Origin: Alphaproteobacteria bacterium
Lineage (GTDB): Bacteria > Pseudomonadota > Alphaproteobacteria > SHVZ01
Direction: 5' to 3'
NCBI GenBank assembly: GCA_016869375.1
Contig: VGEH01000044.1
Coordinates: 1-32,131 of the forward strand
Length of the DNA: 32,131 nucleotides
Part shown: positions 23,939 to 31,321 of the stretch, piece after piece
How the letters are laid out: each line of letters begins with the position of its first letter
How positions within the stretch are numbered: position 1 is the stretch's first letter
The notes under the pieces: model-generated
The model's database searches: none
What the model saw: the letters and a program-made list of their open reading frames with translations, nothing else
Told to the model about the DNA's origin: nothing
Made by a program: the position numbers and the translations under genes

Positions 23939-23945
23939 TGCTAGG

Positions 23946-24746
23946 ATGACTTTGCTGACCATCGCCGGCTGGATCCTCGGGGCCTGGCTCCTCCTCCTCG
24001 GCCTGATGTTCTTCGGCCAGCGCGGCCTCCTCTACCACCCGGATCCGCGCCCTCCCGACGCGCTCGAATTGCGCCAGGCCGACTTCCGGCCGCTGGCGGT
24101 GCGCACGACGGACGGCCTCGGCCTCGAAGCCTGGCACCGGCCGGCGCAGCCGGGCCGCGCGACGCTGGTCCTTTTCCAGGGCAATGCCGGCAATCTCGGC
24201 GATCGCATTCATCTCGCCATGCCGCTCGCCTTGCGCGGCTACGGCATCGTGCTGGCGCCTTATCGCGGCTATGGCGGCGCGCCGGGCAAGCCGACCGAGG
24301 AAGGCCTCTTCCGCGACGCGCGCGCGACGCTGGAAGCGCTCGAAGCCATAGGCGTGTCGCGAGACCGGATCGTGCTCTGGGGCGAGAGCCTGGGCGGCGG
24401 CATCGCGACCTGGGTCGCGACCGAGCTGAAGCCGGTCAGGGCGCTCGTGCTGCAGGCGCCGTTCACCTCGGTCTGGCAACGGGCGGGAGAAATCTATCCC
24501 TTCGTTCCCGCGCGCTGGCTGGTGCTCGACCGCTTCGACAATCTTAGTCGGATCGCGGCTGTGGGCGCGCCGTTGCTGATCATCCATGGCGAGGCGGATG
24601 GGGTGATCCCGGCGTCCCACGGCCGAAGGCTGCTGGAAGCGGCGCGCGAACCGAAGAAGGGCGTCTTCATTCCCCAGGCAGATCACAATGATCTGCGTGC
24701 CTTTGCGATCACGGATCGGATTGCGGAGTTTCTGGAAGGCTTGTGA
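23946..24746 (+). CDS. Membrane-anchored alpha/beta hydrolase
   Basis: The 266-residue protein has one N-terminal membrane segment (about 5-23) followed by an alpha/beta hydrolase of the YfhR/ABHD13/BEM46-like type. Catalytic triad: S148 in WGESLGG, D218 in HGEADGVIP, H247 in ADHNDL. VLFQGNAGNLGDR (75-87) is the oxyanion-loop region typical of this subgroup, and APYRGYGGAPGKPTEEGL follows. Substrate unknown; it may be a peptidase- or esterase-like enzyme at the inner membrane. GG just before the ATG is too close to be a Shine-Dalgarno. The gene stands alone and converges with the M20 amidohydrolase. Confidence 0.9.
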   Translation: MTLLTIAGWILGAWLLLLGLMFFGQRGLLYHPDPRPPDALELRQADFRPLAVRTTDGLGLEAWHRPAQPGRATLVLFQGNAGNLGDRIHLAMPLALRGYGIVLAPYRGYGGAPGKPTEEGLFRDARATLEALEAIGVSRDRIVLWGESLGGGIATWVATELKPVRALVLQAPFTSVWQRAGEIYPFVPARWLVLDRFDNLSRIAAVGAPLLIIHGEADGVIPASHGRRLLEAAREPKKGVFIPQADHNDLRAFAITDRIAEFLEGL

Positions 24747-24753
24747 CTTCGCG

Positions 24754-24816
24754 GCGGCGCGTGAGCCGTACTTGATCGCGCAGCGATCGAGCTCGAGGCG
24801 AGCGCTCGCACGCCGC
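24754..24816. repeat. Palindromic element related to the 17275-17396 repeat
   Basis: An outer imperfect stem (24754-24766 with 24804-24816, 11 of 13 pairs) encloses a hairpin of CTTGATCGC (24771-24779), loop GCA, GCGATCGAG (24783-24791; 8 Watson-Crick pairs and one G-T) and a 12-bp palindrome GCGAGCGCTCGC (24798-24809). Flanks GAGCCGTAC and GCTCGAGGCGAG match those of the right arm at 17360-17397, and the stem has the same length and loop but a different sequence. It lies between convergent genes. Confidence 0.65.
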
Positions 24817-24826
24817 GTCAATCGCC

Positions 24827-26053
24827 TTACTGACTTAGCTCCAACATCACCTGCAAAAGGACGTTCGCGCCCGCCTCGAGATCCTCAGGCTTCGTGAACT
24901 CGCGCACGTTGTGAGAGATACCCCCCACCGACGGCACGAAGATCATCGCCGTCGGTGCCACGCGCTGCATCATCTGCGCGTCGTGGCCGGCGCCGGATGT
25001 CATGCGTTTCACGGAGAAGCCGAGGCCCTTCGCCGTGCGCTCGATCAGCGCCGCCATGCCGGCATCGAAGATCACGGGCTCGAAGCGCGCGAGGCGTTTC
25101 GCCTCGACGCTGCAACCTTCGGCCTTCGCGGTCTCCTCGGCGAAGGCGGCGACACGCGCTTCCGCGTCCTTCAGCTTGGCCTCGTCGGTGTTGCGGACAT
25201 CGACGGTGACCACCGCCTTGTTCGGGATCACGTTGATCAGGTCCGGGAACAGCTTCACGGATCCCACGGTGCCGACCTGGTCGCCGCCGATCTCCTTCGC
25301 CATGCGGCGCACGAAGCCCGTGATCTCCGCGGCGACATAGCCGGCATCATTGCGAAGACGCATCGGCGTGGTGCCGGCGTGGTTGGAGGTGCCCTTGATC
25401 GTGAACTCGGTCCAGGAGATGCCCTGCAGCGTGTCGACCGCGCCGATCGTGATGCCTTCGCGGTCGAGCACCGGCCCCTGCTCGATATGCAGCTCGACGA
25501 AGCGATGGAGGTCGGGCTTGCCCACCGGCGCCGGCCCGGCATAGCCGATGCGCCTCAGCTCCTCGCCGACCGATTTGCCGTCGCGGTCGGTGGCCGTCAG
25601 CGCTTCGTCTAAAGGAATGCCGCCGACATAGGTCAGGCTTCCCATCATGTCCGGGTGGAAGCGCGCGCCTTCCTCATTGGTGAAGAAGGCGACCGAGATC
25701 GGCCGCTCGGTCTCGATCCCGGCCCGGTTCAGCACCTCGATCACTTCGAGCCCGGCGAGCACGCCGTAGTTTCCGTCATAGCGGCCGCCGGTGCGCACCG
25801 TGTCGATATGCGAGCCGGTCATCAGCGGCGGCAGGTCCTTGCGGCCCTTGCGCCGCCCGAAGACGTTGCCGATGGCATCGACCGTGACGGCGAGCCCGAG
25901 CTCGCGCATCCACGCGATCACGAGATCGCGCCCGTCCTTGTCCTCGTCGGACAGGGCGAGCCGCGCATTGCCCCCGCCCTCGATCGCACCGATCTGCGCG
26001 AGACCGTCGAGCCGGCTCATCAGGCGGCCGATATCGATCCGAAGATTGGTCAT
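24827..26053 (-). CDS. M20-family Zn-dependent amidohydrolase (N-carbamoyl amino acid hydrolase type)
   Basis: The 408-residue protein matches the allantoate amidohydrolase/beta-ureidopropionase/N-carbamoyl-L-amino-acid hydrolase group. Metal ligands are visible: H82 in TGSHIDTV, D93 in GGRYDGNYG, E127/E128 in FTNEEGARF, the histidine in ELHIEQGP and the C-terminal one in GGISHNVREF. GTSNHAGTTPM marks the lid/dimerisation domain. It likely removes a carbamoyl or similar group from an amino acid. Its ATG overlaps the diaminopropionate ammonia-lyase stop (ATGA). A lyase-M20 pairing is also known in the E. coli ygeX-ygeY region, so both may work on one nitrogen-rich substrate. Confidence 0.9.
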   Translation of the reverse strand: MTNLRIDIGRLMSRLDGLAQIGAIEGGGNARLALSDEDKDGRDLVIAWMRELGLAVTVDAIGNVFGRRKGRKDLPPLMTGSHIDTVRTGGRYDGNYGVLAGLEVIEVLNRAGIETERPISVAFFTNEEGARFHPDMMGSLTYVGGIPLDEALTATDRDGKSVGEELRRIGYAGPAPVGKPDLHRFVELHIEQGPVLDREGITIGAVDTLQGISWTEFTIKGTSNHAGTTPMRLRNDAGYVAAEITGFVRRMAKEIGGDQVGTVGSVKLFPDLINVIPNKAVVTVDVRNTDEAKLKDAEARVAAFAEETAKAEGCSVEAKRLARFEPVIFDAGMAALIERTAKGLGFSVKRMTSGAGHDAQMMQRVAPTAMIFVPSVGGISHNVREFTKPEDLEAGANVLLQVMLELSQ

Positions 26054-27207
26054 GCGGCTCTTATCTCGTCGCCGCTGCGGCCGACGAGCTTCTTGTAGAG
26101 CTCGGCATCGGTATCGCCTTCGCTGCCGATGACGAGCGCGCGGCTGTCGCGCGTGAGCGCGAGATCGGCGCGTGCCTTCTCATTCACCGACGCGGCGAGC
26201 AGTCCTGCGAGGCCACCGACGCCGGACTCGCCGCCGACGATGCGCTTATCGCCATCGGCGCCGGATGCCACGATCCGCATCGCCTCGATCGCGGCATCGT
26301 CGGGCACGATCATGAAGGCGGCGGCGCCCTTCTTCAGGATGTCCCAGGCGGCGAGCGAGACCTCGCCGCAGGCGAGGCCCGCCATCAGCGTGTCGAGGTC
26401 GCCGGTCGCCTTGGTCGGCGTGCCGGACTTCGCCGACTGGAAGAGACAGTCGGCGCGCACCGGCTCGACCACGACGGTGTGCGGCCGTCGAGCGCCCCAG
26501 GCCTGCCAGAATCGGGAGACCACCGCGGCGGCGAGGCCGCCGACGCCGCCCTGCAGGAACACATGCGTCGGCGGCTCCCGCATTTCGCGCACGATCTCTT
26601 CCGCCAGCACCGCGTAGCCCTGCATCACGTCGCAGGGGATCTCGCGATAGCCCTCGTAGGAGGTGTCGGAGACGACATGCCAGCCATTCTTCGCTGCGTC
26701 CTCGGCGCAGATGCGGACGGAGTCGTCGTAGGTGCCAGGCGTGCGCACGACCTCGGCGTCGTAGGAGGCGATGGCGGCGCGGCGTGCCTCGCTGACCGTG
26801 GCATGGATGTAGATGACGCTGCGGCAGCCGAAGGTGCGGGCACCCCAGGCGACGGATCGCCCGTGGTTGCCGTCGGTGGCGCTGGCGACCGTGACGTCCT
26901 TGGCCGGCGTGCCGAGCCGTGCGAGCAGCCGGTACACCGCATAGGCGCCGCCCAGCGCCTTGAAGCTGCCGAGACCGAAGCGCCCGCCTTCGTCCTTGTA
27001 GCGAAGCTCGCCGATGCCTGCGGCGCGCGCGAGGCCGGGAAGCGAAACCAGCGGCGTCGGCTTGTATCCGGGCCAGCGCGTCACCGTATTCCAGGCACGC
27101 TCGAAACCCTCCTCGTCGAGCACGGCGCGCTCGGCCGCGCCATAGCCGGCGCCGGGCGTCGCGGCCTTGTTGATGACCCAGTCGATCGGGAAGCTCTTCA
27201 GGGGCAT
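26050..27207 (-). CDS. ygeX: Diaminopropionate ammonia-lyase
   Basis: This 385-residue PLP enzyme should convert 2,3-diaminopropionate to pyruvate and two ammonia. PLP lysine is K83 in GLGSFKALGGAYA; the substrate loop is SATDGNHGRS; the phosphate-binding loop is LQGGVGGLAAAVV; and GGESGVGGLAGLLA lies in the C-terminal third. YKPTPLVSLPGLA and RYKDEGGRFGLGSFK separate it from threonine deaminases. Length fits (about 390-400). The ATG at 27207 is 8 nt after the YqaA-like stop; the longer frame upstream is a shadow. It is translationally coupled to the M20 hydrolase that follows. Confidence 0.92.
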   Translation of the reverse strand: MPLKSFPIDWVINKAATPGAGYGAAERAVLDEEGFERAWNTVTRWPGYKPTPLVSLPGLARAAGIGELRYKDEGGRFGLGSFKALGGAYAVYRLLARLGTPAKDVTVASATDGNHGRSVAWGARTFGCRSVIYIHATVSEARRAAIASYDAEVVRTPGTYDDSVRICAEDAAKNGWHVVSDTSYEGYREIPCDVMQGYAVLAEEIVREMREPPTHVFLQGGVGGLAAAVVSRFWQAWGARRPHTVVVEPVRADCLFQSAKSGTPTKATGDLDTLMAGLACGEVSLAAWDILKKGAAAFMIVPDDAAIEAMRIVASGADGDKRIVGGESGVGGLAGLLAASVNEKARADLALTRDSRALVIGSEGDTDAELYKKLVGRSGDEIRAA

Positions 27208-27215
27208 GGCCTGCT

Positions 27216-27650
27216 CTACACGAAGGCGAGGATGACGGCGTAGCGCGCGCCCTTGCCGATGGCAACCAGCAGCAGGAAAGGCATGATGTGCACGCCGGCG
27301 GCACCGGCGACCAGGGTCACCGGATCGCCGATGAAGGGGATCCAGGAGAACAGCAGGGTCCAGCTGCCATAGCGCCGGAAGCGCTCGGCCGCCTTGTCGT
27401 AGGTCTCCTTGCCGATCGGGAACCAGTGCCGGTCGCGAAAGCGCGCGCCCCAGCGGCCGAAGGACCAGTTCAAGACGGCGCCCAGCGTGTTCGCCGTTGT
27501 TGCCACGGCCCAGAGCGTGGCGTGGTCCTGCTTGCTCGTCAGGGCGACGCCGGCGAGCACCGCCTCGGACGACATCGGCATGATCGTCGCGGCGAGGAAG
27601 GAGGAGACGAACAGGCCGCCGAGGACGGTGAGATCCGCGGGGCTCGTCAA
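27216..27650 (-). CDS. YqaA-like small membrane protein (DedA/SNARE-associated type)
   Basis: The 144-residue protein has about four hydrophobic segments (8-24, 43-60, 95-120, 124-142). FVSSFLAATIMPMSSEAVL near the start and NTLGAVLNWSFGRWG in the middle are typical of YqaA, a short relative of the DedA/VTT membrane proteins. It ends with FSWIPFIGDPVTLVAGAAGVHIMPFLLLVAIGK-type helix text. Members are thought to help lipid or ion handling, but the role is not settled. The start is TTG at 27650, overlapping the GNAT stop as TTGA. The context gives no direct functional link to the lyase. Confidence 0.85.
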   Translation of the reverse strand: MTSPADLTVLGGLFVSSFLAATIMPMSSEAVLAGVALTSKQDHATLWAVATTANTLGAVLNWSFGRWGARFRDRHWFPIGKETYDKAAERFRRYGSWTLLFSWIPFIGDPVTLVAGAAGVHIMPFLLLVAIGKGARYAVILAFV

Positions 27651-28255
27651 AGCTTCTTGAACCAGAATGCCATCGGCTTCTCGGTCTCCTCCGCCTCGCC
27701 GATGTCGCGCCAGGGAAAGGTGGTGAGGAAGCCCGGGTCCTTCGCATAGCCGCGCCGGTTCCAGAACGCATCGAGCGGCACATAGTCCTTCGGCTTCATC
27801 GGATGGCTGTCCGGGCGCTGCACGGCGCAGAAGCAGGCGGTCTCGAAGCGGTTGAAGGAACGCGCATGCGCCTCCCGCTCCTCGAAGAAGCGCACGCCGA
27901 TGCCGCGACCGCGGTAAGTCGGGTCGAGCACGCTCTCGCCGAAATAGAAGAAGCGCTCGATGTCGAGCCCGCGCTCGGCGAAGGGGCGGGTGACGTACGC
28001 GGCCTCGTCGGCCAGCGGCAGGGCGGTCGAGGCGCCGACGGCGCGGCCGCCATCGAGCGCGAGCACGACGACGGCGCGCTGCGAGCGGATGTAGGTCTCG
28101 AGATACTCCCGCTCATAGGCCTCGTCGCCCTCGTAGAGATAGGGCCAGTCGCGGAAGACCTGGATGCGGAGCCGGGCGAGATCCGGGATGTGCCGGCGAA
28201 GGCCCTCGCCGGTGACGCGCTCGATCGCTACTTCGCGCCGATCAGCCGGAGCCAT
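27647..28255 (-). CDS. GNAT family N-acetyltransferase
   Basis: This 202-residue protein has a GNAT core: VVLALDGGRAVGASTALPL, ERFFYFGESVLDPTYRGRGIGVRFFEERE, where RGRGIG is the acetyl-CoA pyrophosphate loop, and a final strand FWNRRGYAKDPGF. The segment FFYFGESVLDP is an uncommon version of motif A's first strand. The acceptor is unknown. Its ATG lies inside the end of the NTF2-like gene (28-nt overlap), and its own stop overlaps the next TTG start, so the three genes are probably coupled. Confidence 0.86.
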   Translation of the reverse strand: MAPADRREVAIERVTGEGLRRHIPDLARLRIQVFRDWPYLYEGDEAYEREYLETYIRSQRAVVVLALDGGRAVGASTALPLADEAAYVTRPFAERGLDIERFFYFGESVLDPTYRGRGIGVRFFEEREAHARSFNRFETACFCAVQRPDSHPMKPKDYVPLDAFWNRRGYAKDPGFLTTFPWRDIGEAEETEKPMAFWFKKL

Positions 28256-28632
28256 TGCTGCAGATTGTAGTAGTTGGTCACCCGCGTGATGCGGCCATGG
28301 GCGAACTCGAAGAAGGCGCCGCCGGGAAGCGTATAGGTCTGGCCCCTCGCCGGCGGCAAGCCCTCGTCGGTCGCGATGTACTTTCCGACCACGACGTATT
28401 CGGCGGCGATCCGGAAGCCGTTGCCGAGGATGACGATGTCCTCGAGCTTCTCCCGGTAGCAGCGCTCCATCCGCGCCAGAAAGGCGCGGAACTTCGCCTT
28501 GCCGATCTCGCGGTCGCCCTGGTTCAGGTCGTGCGCGACATCGTCGGATAGCAGCGAAACCATCCCGTCCCAGTCGCCCGCATTGAAGCGGTCGTAATAG
28601 ACCTTCACCGTCTCGGCCGTCATCGACTGCAT
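28228..28632 (-). CDS. NTF2-like/SnoaL-type protein
   Basis: This 134-residue protein reads as a single NTF2-like cone domain: TVKVYYDRFNAGDWDGMVSLL at the N-terminus, DVAHDLNQGDREIGKAKFRAFL, and GGAFFEFAHGRITRVTNYYNLQQWLRLI at the end, the usual SnoaL/limonene epoxide hydrolase-like layout. Many such proteins are polyketide cyclases or small-molecule isomerases; others have no known activity. AGGAG 10 nt upstream supports the ATG at 28632; a second ATG at 28623 is possible. It lies 21 nt after the patatin gene. Confidence 0.85.
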   Translation of the reverse strand: MQSMTAETVKVYYDRFNAGDWDGMVSLLSDDVAHDLNQGDREIGKAKFRAFLARMERCYREKLEDIVILGNGFRIAAEYVVVGKYIATDEGLPPARGQTYTLPGGAFFEFAHGRITRVTNYYNLQQWLRLIGAK

Positions 28633-28653
28633 TGGCGACAGGCTCCTCTAGGC

Positions 28654-29607
28654 TCAGTGCTGGCGAACGTAGCCGAAGACCGACAGCGCCGCCTTGATAT
28701 CCGGCATCGCGCGCTCCACCGCCGCCTCGCCTTCCTCGATCACCTCGGCGGCGCGGTGGAATTCGAGCAGGCCGACATGGCCGACGCGCGGGTTGATCGC
28801 GACGTCGGGCGGCTCGCCGGCGAGGCGCGAGCGCGAAAGCCGGTCCTGGACGATGTTGAGCGCCGAGACCATGACGCCGAACATCGAGGGCGCGTCCGGC
28901 TGGCGCCCGAACATCTTGTTGAGGAAGGAATCGAGGCGCCAGCTCTTGTCCTCGGGCTCGGCCGTTTCGAGCTCGGTCAGCAGGTCGAAGCCGGCGACCG
29001 CCTGGTAGGCTTTCCCCGGCACGCGCGCCTTGCCGATGATGTCGGCGTGCAGGTTCACGGCGATGATGATCTCCGCTCCCATGGCGCGGCAGACCGAGAC
29101 CGGCACCGGGTTGACCAGCGCGCCGTCGACGAGCCAGCGCTCGCCGACCCGTACCGGAGGGAACACGCCGGGCAGCGAGAAGGAGGCGCGCAGCGCGTCG
29201 ATCAGTTTCCCTGAGTTGAGCCAGACCTCGTGGCCGGTGGCGAGGTCGGCGGCGACCGCGGTGAAGGGCGCGGTCAGGTTCTCGATCGAGAGGTCGCCGA
29301 AATTGCGTTCCATCTCCTGGATCAGGCGCGAGCCGCCGATGACGCCGCCGCCGCCGAGCTTGACGTCGAGGAAGGAGATGACCTTGAGCTTGGTCAGGCC
29401 GCGCGCCCAGACCTCGAGCTGCGGCGAGCGCGCGCAGAGATGGGCGCCGCCGACCAGCGCGCCGATCGAGGTGCCGGCGATCATGTCGGGCTGGATGCCG
29501 TGGCGCGCCAGCGCGCGCAGGATGCCGAGATGCGCCCAGCCGCGGGCGACGCCCGAGCCGAGCGCGATGCCGATCTTCGGCCGCCGGTGCGAGGTCGGTA
29601 GCGTCAT
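28654..29607 (-). CDS. Patatin-like phospholipase, RssA type
   Basis: The 317-residue protein has the patatin Ser-Asp dyad: S47 in AGTSIGALVGG and D161 in WLVDGALVNPVPV, plus the glycine-rich oxyanion loop IALGSGVARGWAHLGIL (14-30). Bacterial relatives (RssA/YchK) are cytoplasmic or membrane-associated acyl hydrolases of unknown physiological substrate. The ATG at 29607 starts 13 nt after the MFS stop, so the two are likely co-transcribed. The open frame extends to 29667 but that part is inside the MFS gene. No signal peptide. Confidence 0.92.
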   Translation of the reverse strand: MTLPTSHRRPKIGIALGSGVARGWAHLGILRALARHGIQPDMIAGTSIGALVGGAHLCARSPQLEVWARGLTKLKVISFLDVKLGGGGVIGGSRLIQEMERNFGDLSIENLTAPFTAVAADLATGHEVWLNSGKLIDALRASFSLPGVFPPVRVGERWLVDGALVNPVPVSVCRAMGAEIIIAVNLHADIIGKARVPGKAYQAVAGFDLLTELETAEPEDKSWRLDSFLNKMFGRQPDAPSMFGVMVSALNIVQDRLSRSRLAGEPPDVAINPRVGHVGLLEFHRAAEVIEEGEAAVERAMPDIKAALSVFGYVRQH

Positions 29608-29620
29608 GGCCGCGTAATCT

Positions 29621-30826
29621 CTATCGGGTCCGGGGCCCTGGCAAGCCCGGACGGCGCGCGAGCGCAAGAGCGAAGAACAGCGCCGAGGCGACGCCGAAGG
29701 CGCATATCGTCAGCGCCACGGGCATCAGCGTCGCGCCAAGGGTATGGCCCACGATGACGGTGCCGACGGCGCCGAGCGCCATCTGCAGGAATCCCACGAT
29801 GCCGGACGCGGCGCCGGCACGGGTCGGGTCGACGCTGATGGCGCCGGCGATGCCGTTGGGCTGGCCGATGCCGTTGCCCGTCGCGATCATCATGGCCGGA
29901 ACGAAGATGCCGGCCGGCGTGAGCGGCAGCGCCAGCGCGTGCAGGAGCATGGCGAAGGCGCCGATCAGGACGAGCGCCGCGCCGATGGCGACCATGTGAT
30001 CGACGCCGAAGCGGCCGGAGAGCCGGCCGGTCACGAAATTGCCGATGAAGTAGCCGAAGGAGACGATGAGGAACCAGAGGCCGTAGTCGCTCGGCGGACG
30101 GTTCAGCGCCTCGATCATCAGATGGGCGGCGGCGCCGAGGAAGGAGAAGAAGCAGGCGGTCGAGAATCCGGTGCCGAAGGCGTAGCCGATGAAGACGGGG
30201 CGCTTGAGCAGGACGCGGTAGCTCTTGAGGATGGGGCCGAAGCCGATGCCCGGCTGCGGCTCCTTCAGCGTCTCGGGAAGGAAGAGCGCGCATCCCGCGA
30301 GCAGCGCCAGGCCATAGCCGGTCAGCACCCAGAGGGTCGCCCGCCAGCCGAACCAGAGATCGAGGTATCCGCCGAGCACGGGCGACATCGCCGGGGCGAT
30401 CACCATCGCCATGGTCACATATCCCAGGACCGACGCGGCGCGGTCGCGGTCGAAGACGTCGCGGATGATGGCGCGGCTGAGGACGATGCCGGCGCAGCCG
30501 CCCAGCGCCTGGACGACGCGCCCGAGGATCAGCAGGTCGATCGACTGGGCAAGGCTCGCCGCCAGCGCCGCGGCCGCGTAGAGGCTCAGGCCCGCCAGCA
30601 GCAGCGGCCGTCGCCCGTAATGGTCGGAGAGAGGGCCGTAGACCAGCTGCCCGACTGCGATCCCGGCGAGGAACAGGGTCAGCGTCAGCTGCACCGTGGG
30701 GATATCGGTCTGGAAGAATCGCGCCAGCCCCGGCATCGACGGGATGAAGATGTTCATCGAGACGCCGCCGATCGCGGTCGCCAGGACGAGGAGGATGAGA
30801 GGCGGACGCCCGCCGGCGGCGATCAT
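29621..30826 (-). CDS. Bcr/CflA-type MFS drug exporter
   Basis: This 401-residue transporter shows twelve hydrophobic segments. SMNIFIPSMPGLARFF in the first segment/loop, the motif A region GPLSDHYGRRPLLLAG, LGGCAGIVLSRAIIRDVFDRDRAA and MVIAPAMSPVLGGYLDLWFGWR (motif C-like) are signatures of the Bcr/CflA drug-proton antiporter family. The second half keeps GRLSGRFG and MMIATGNGIGQPNGIAGAI. The substrate is unknown: bicyclomycin, chloramphenicol, or an amino-acid-derived compound. It heads the minus-strand cluster; the ATG at 30826 has no evident Shine-Dalgarno. TTGAAC at 30867-30862 could be a -35, but the -10 is poor. Confidence 0.92.
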   Translation of the reverse strand: MIAAGGRPPLILLVLATAIGGVSMNIFIPSMPGLARFFQTDIPTVQLTLTLFLAGIAVGQLVYGPLSDHYGRRPLLLAGLSLYAAAALAASLAQSIDLLILGRVVQALGGCAGIVLSRAIIRDVFDRDRAASVLGYVTMAMVIAPAMSPVLGGYLDLWFGWRATLWVLTGYGLALLAGCALFLPETLKEPQPGIGFGPILKSYRVLLKRPVFIGYAFGTGFSTACFFSFLGAAAHLMIEALNRPPSDYGLWFLIVSFGYFIGNFVTGRLSGRFGVDHMVAIGAALVLIGAFAMLLHALALPLTPAGIFVPAMMIATGNGIGQPNGIAGAISVDPTRAGAASGIVGFLQMALGAVGTVIVGHTLGATLMPVALTICAFGVASALFFALALARRPGLPGPRTR

Positions 30827-30885
30827 GAGCGGGAGGCGAAGATTTCAAGGGTCGGAGAGAGGTTCAACCTAACACGGCTTCGCGC

Positions 30886-30913
30886 TTGACGCAGGTCGCG
30901 CGGTGTTTATCTA
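30886..30913 (+). promoter_or_regulatory. Sigma70-like promoter of the cytochrome c-soxYZ unit
   Basis: TTGACG (30886-30891) and TATCTA (30908-30913) are separated by 16 nt. Transcription would start near 30920, leaving a leader of about 20 nt that contains GGAG before the ATG at 30942. It lies in the 115-bp gap to the divergent MFS gene. Confidence 0.6.
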
Positions 30914-30941
30914 ACCAGGGGCAAGAGACGATCGGAGACGG

Positions 30942-31316
30942 ATGACGATGCGCGGTGCCCTGCTTGCCGTCGGCGTATTGGTGCTCTCGGCCTCTGCGGC
31001 GCAGGCGCAGAACGCGGCCGAGGGGCAGAAGCGGTTCATCGTGTGCAAGGCATGCCACACGGTCGAGGCCGGCGGCCGCCACGGCATCGGACCCAACCTC
31101 CACGGCGTCTTCGGCGCCAAGGCCGGCACCAAGGAGGGCTTCGCCTTCTCCCCGCAGATCAAGGGCTCGAACATCGTCTGGGACGAGGCGAGCATGACGA
31201 AATACGTCATGGACCCGCGCAATTTTATCCCCGGCAACAAGATGGCCTATCCCGGCATGAAGCAGGAGCAGCAGGTGAAGGATCTGATGGCCTATCTCAA
31301 GGAAGCGACGAAATAG
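30942..31316 (+). CDS. Periplasmic class I (c2-type) cytochrome c
   Basis: This 124-residue protein has a signal peptide (MTMRGALLAVGVLVLSASAAQA, residue 22), one heme-binding CKACH (C35, C38, H39), GIGPNLHGVFG (48-58) and the axial methionine M101 in PGNKMAYPG, all typical of small soluble c2/c550 cytochromes. It should accept electrons in the periplasm; placement directly before soxYZ suggests it takes electrons from the Sox sulfur-oxidising system, perhaps from SoxXA, toward an oxidase. It is not SoxX by pattern. GGAG lies 5-8 nt before the ATG. A second ATG at 30948 is possible. Confidence 0.93.
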   Translation: MTMRGALLAVGVLVLSASAAQAQNAAEGQKRFIVCKACHTVEAGGRHGIGPNLHGVFGAKAGTKEGFAFSPQIKGSNIVWDEASMTKYVMDPRNFIPGNKMAYPGMKQEQQVKDLMAYLKEATK

Positions 31317-31321
31317 TGTCC

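Noticed and set aside
22056..24821. Minus-strand open frame of 921 codons
   Set aside because: It lies over gpmI in a different frame and over the antisense of the hydrolase. gpmI has all its catalytic motifs, so this frame is a shadow.
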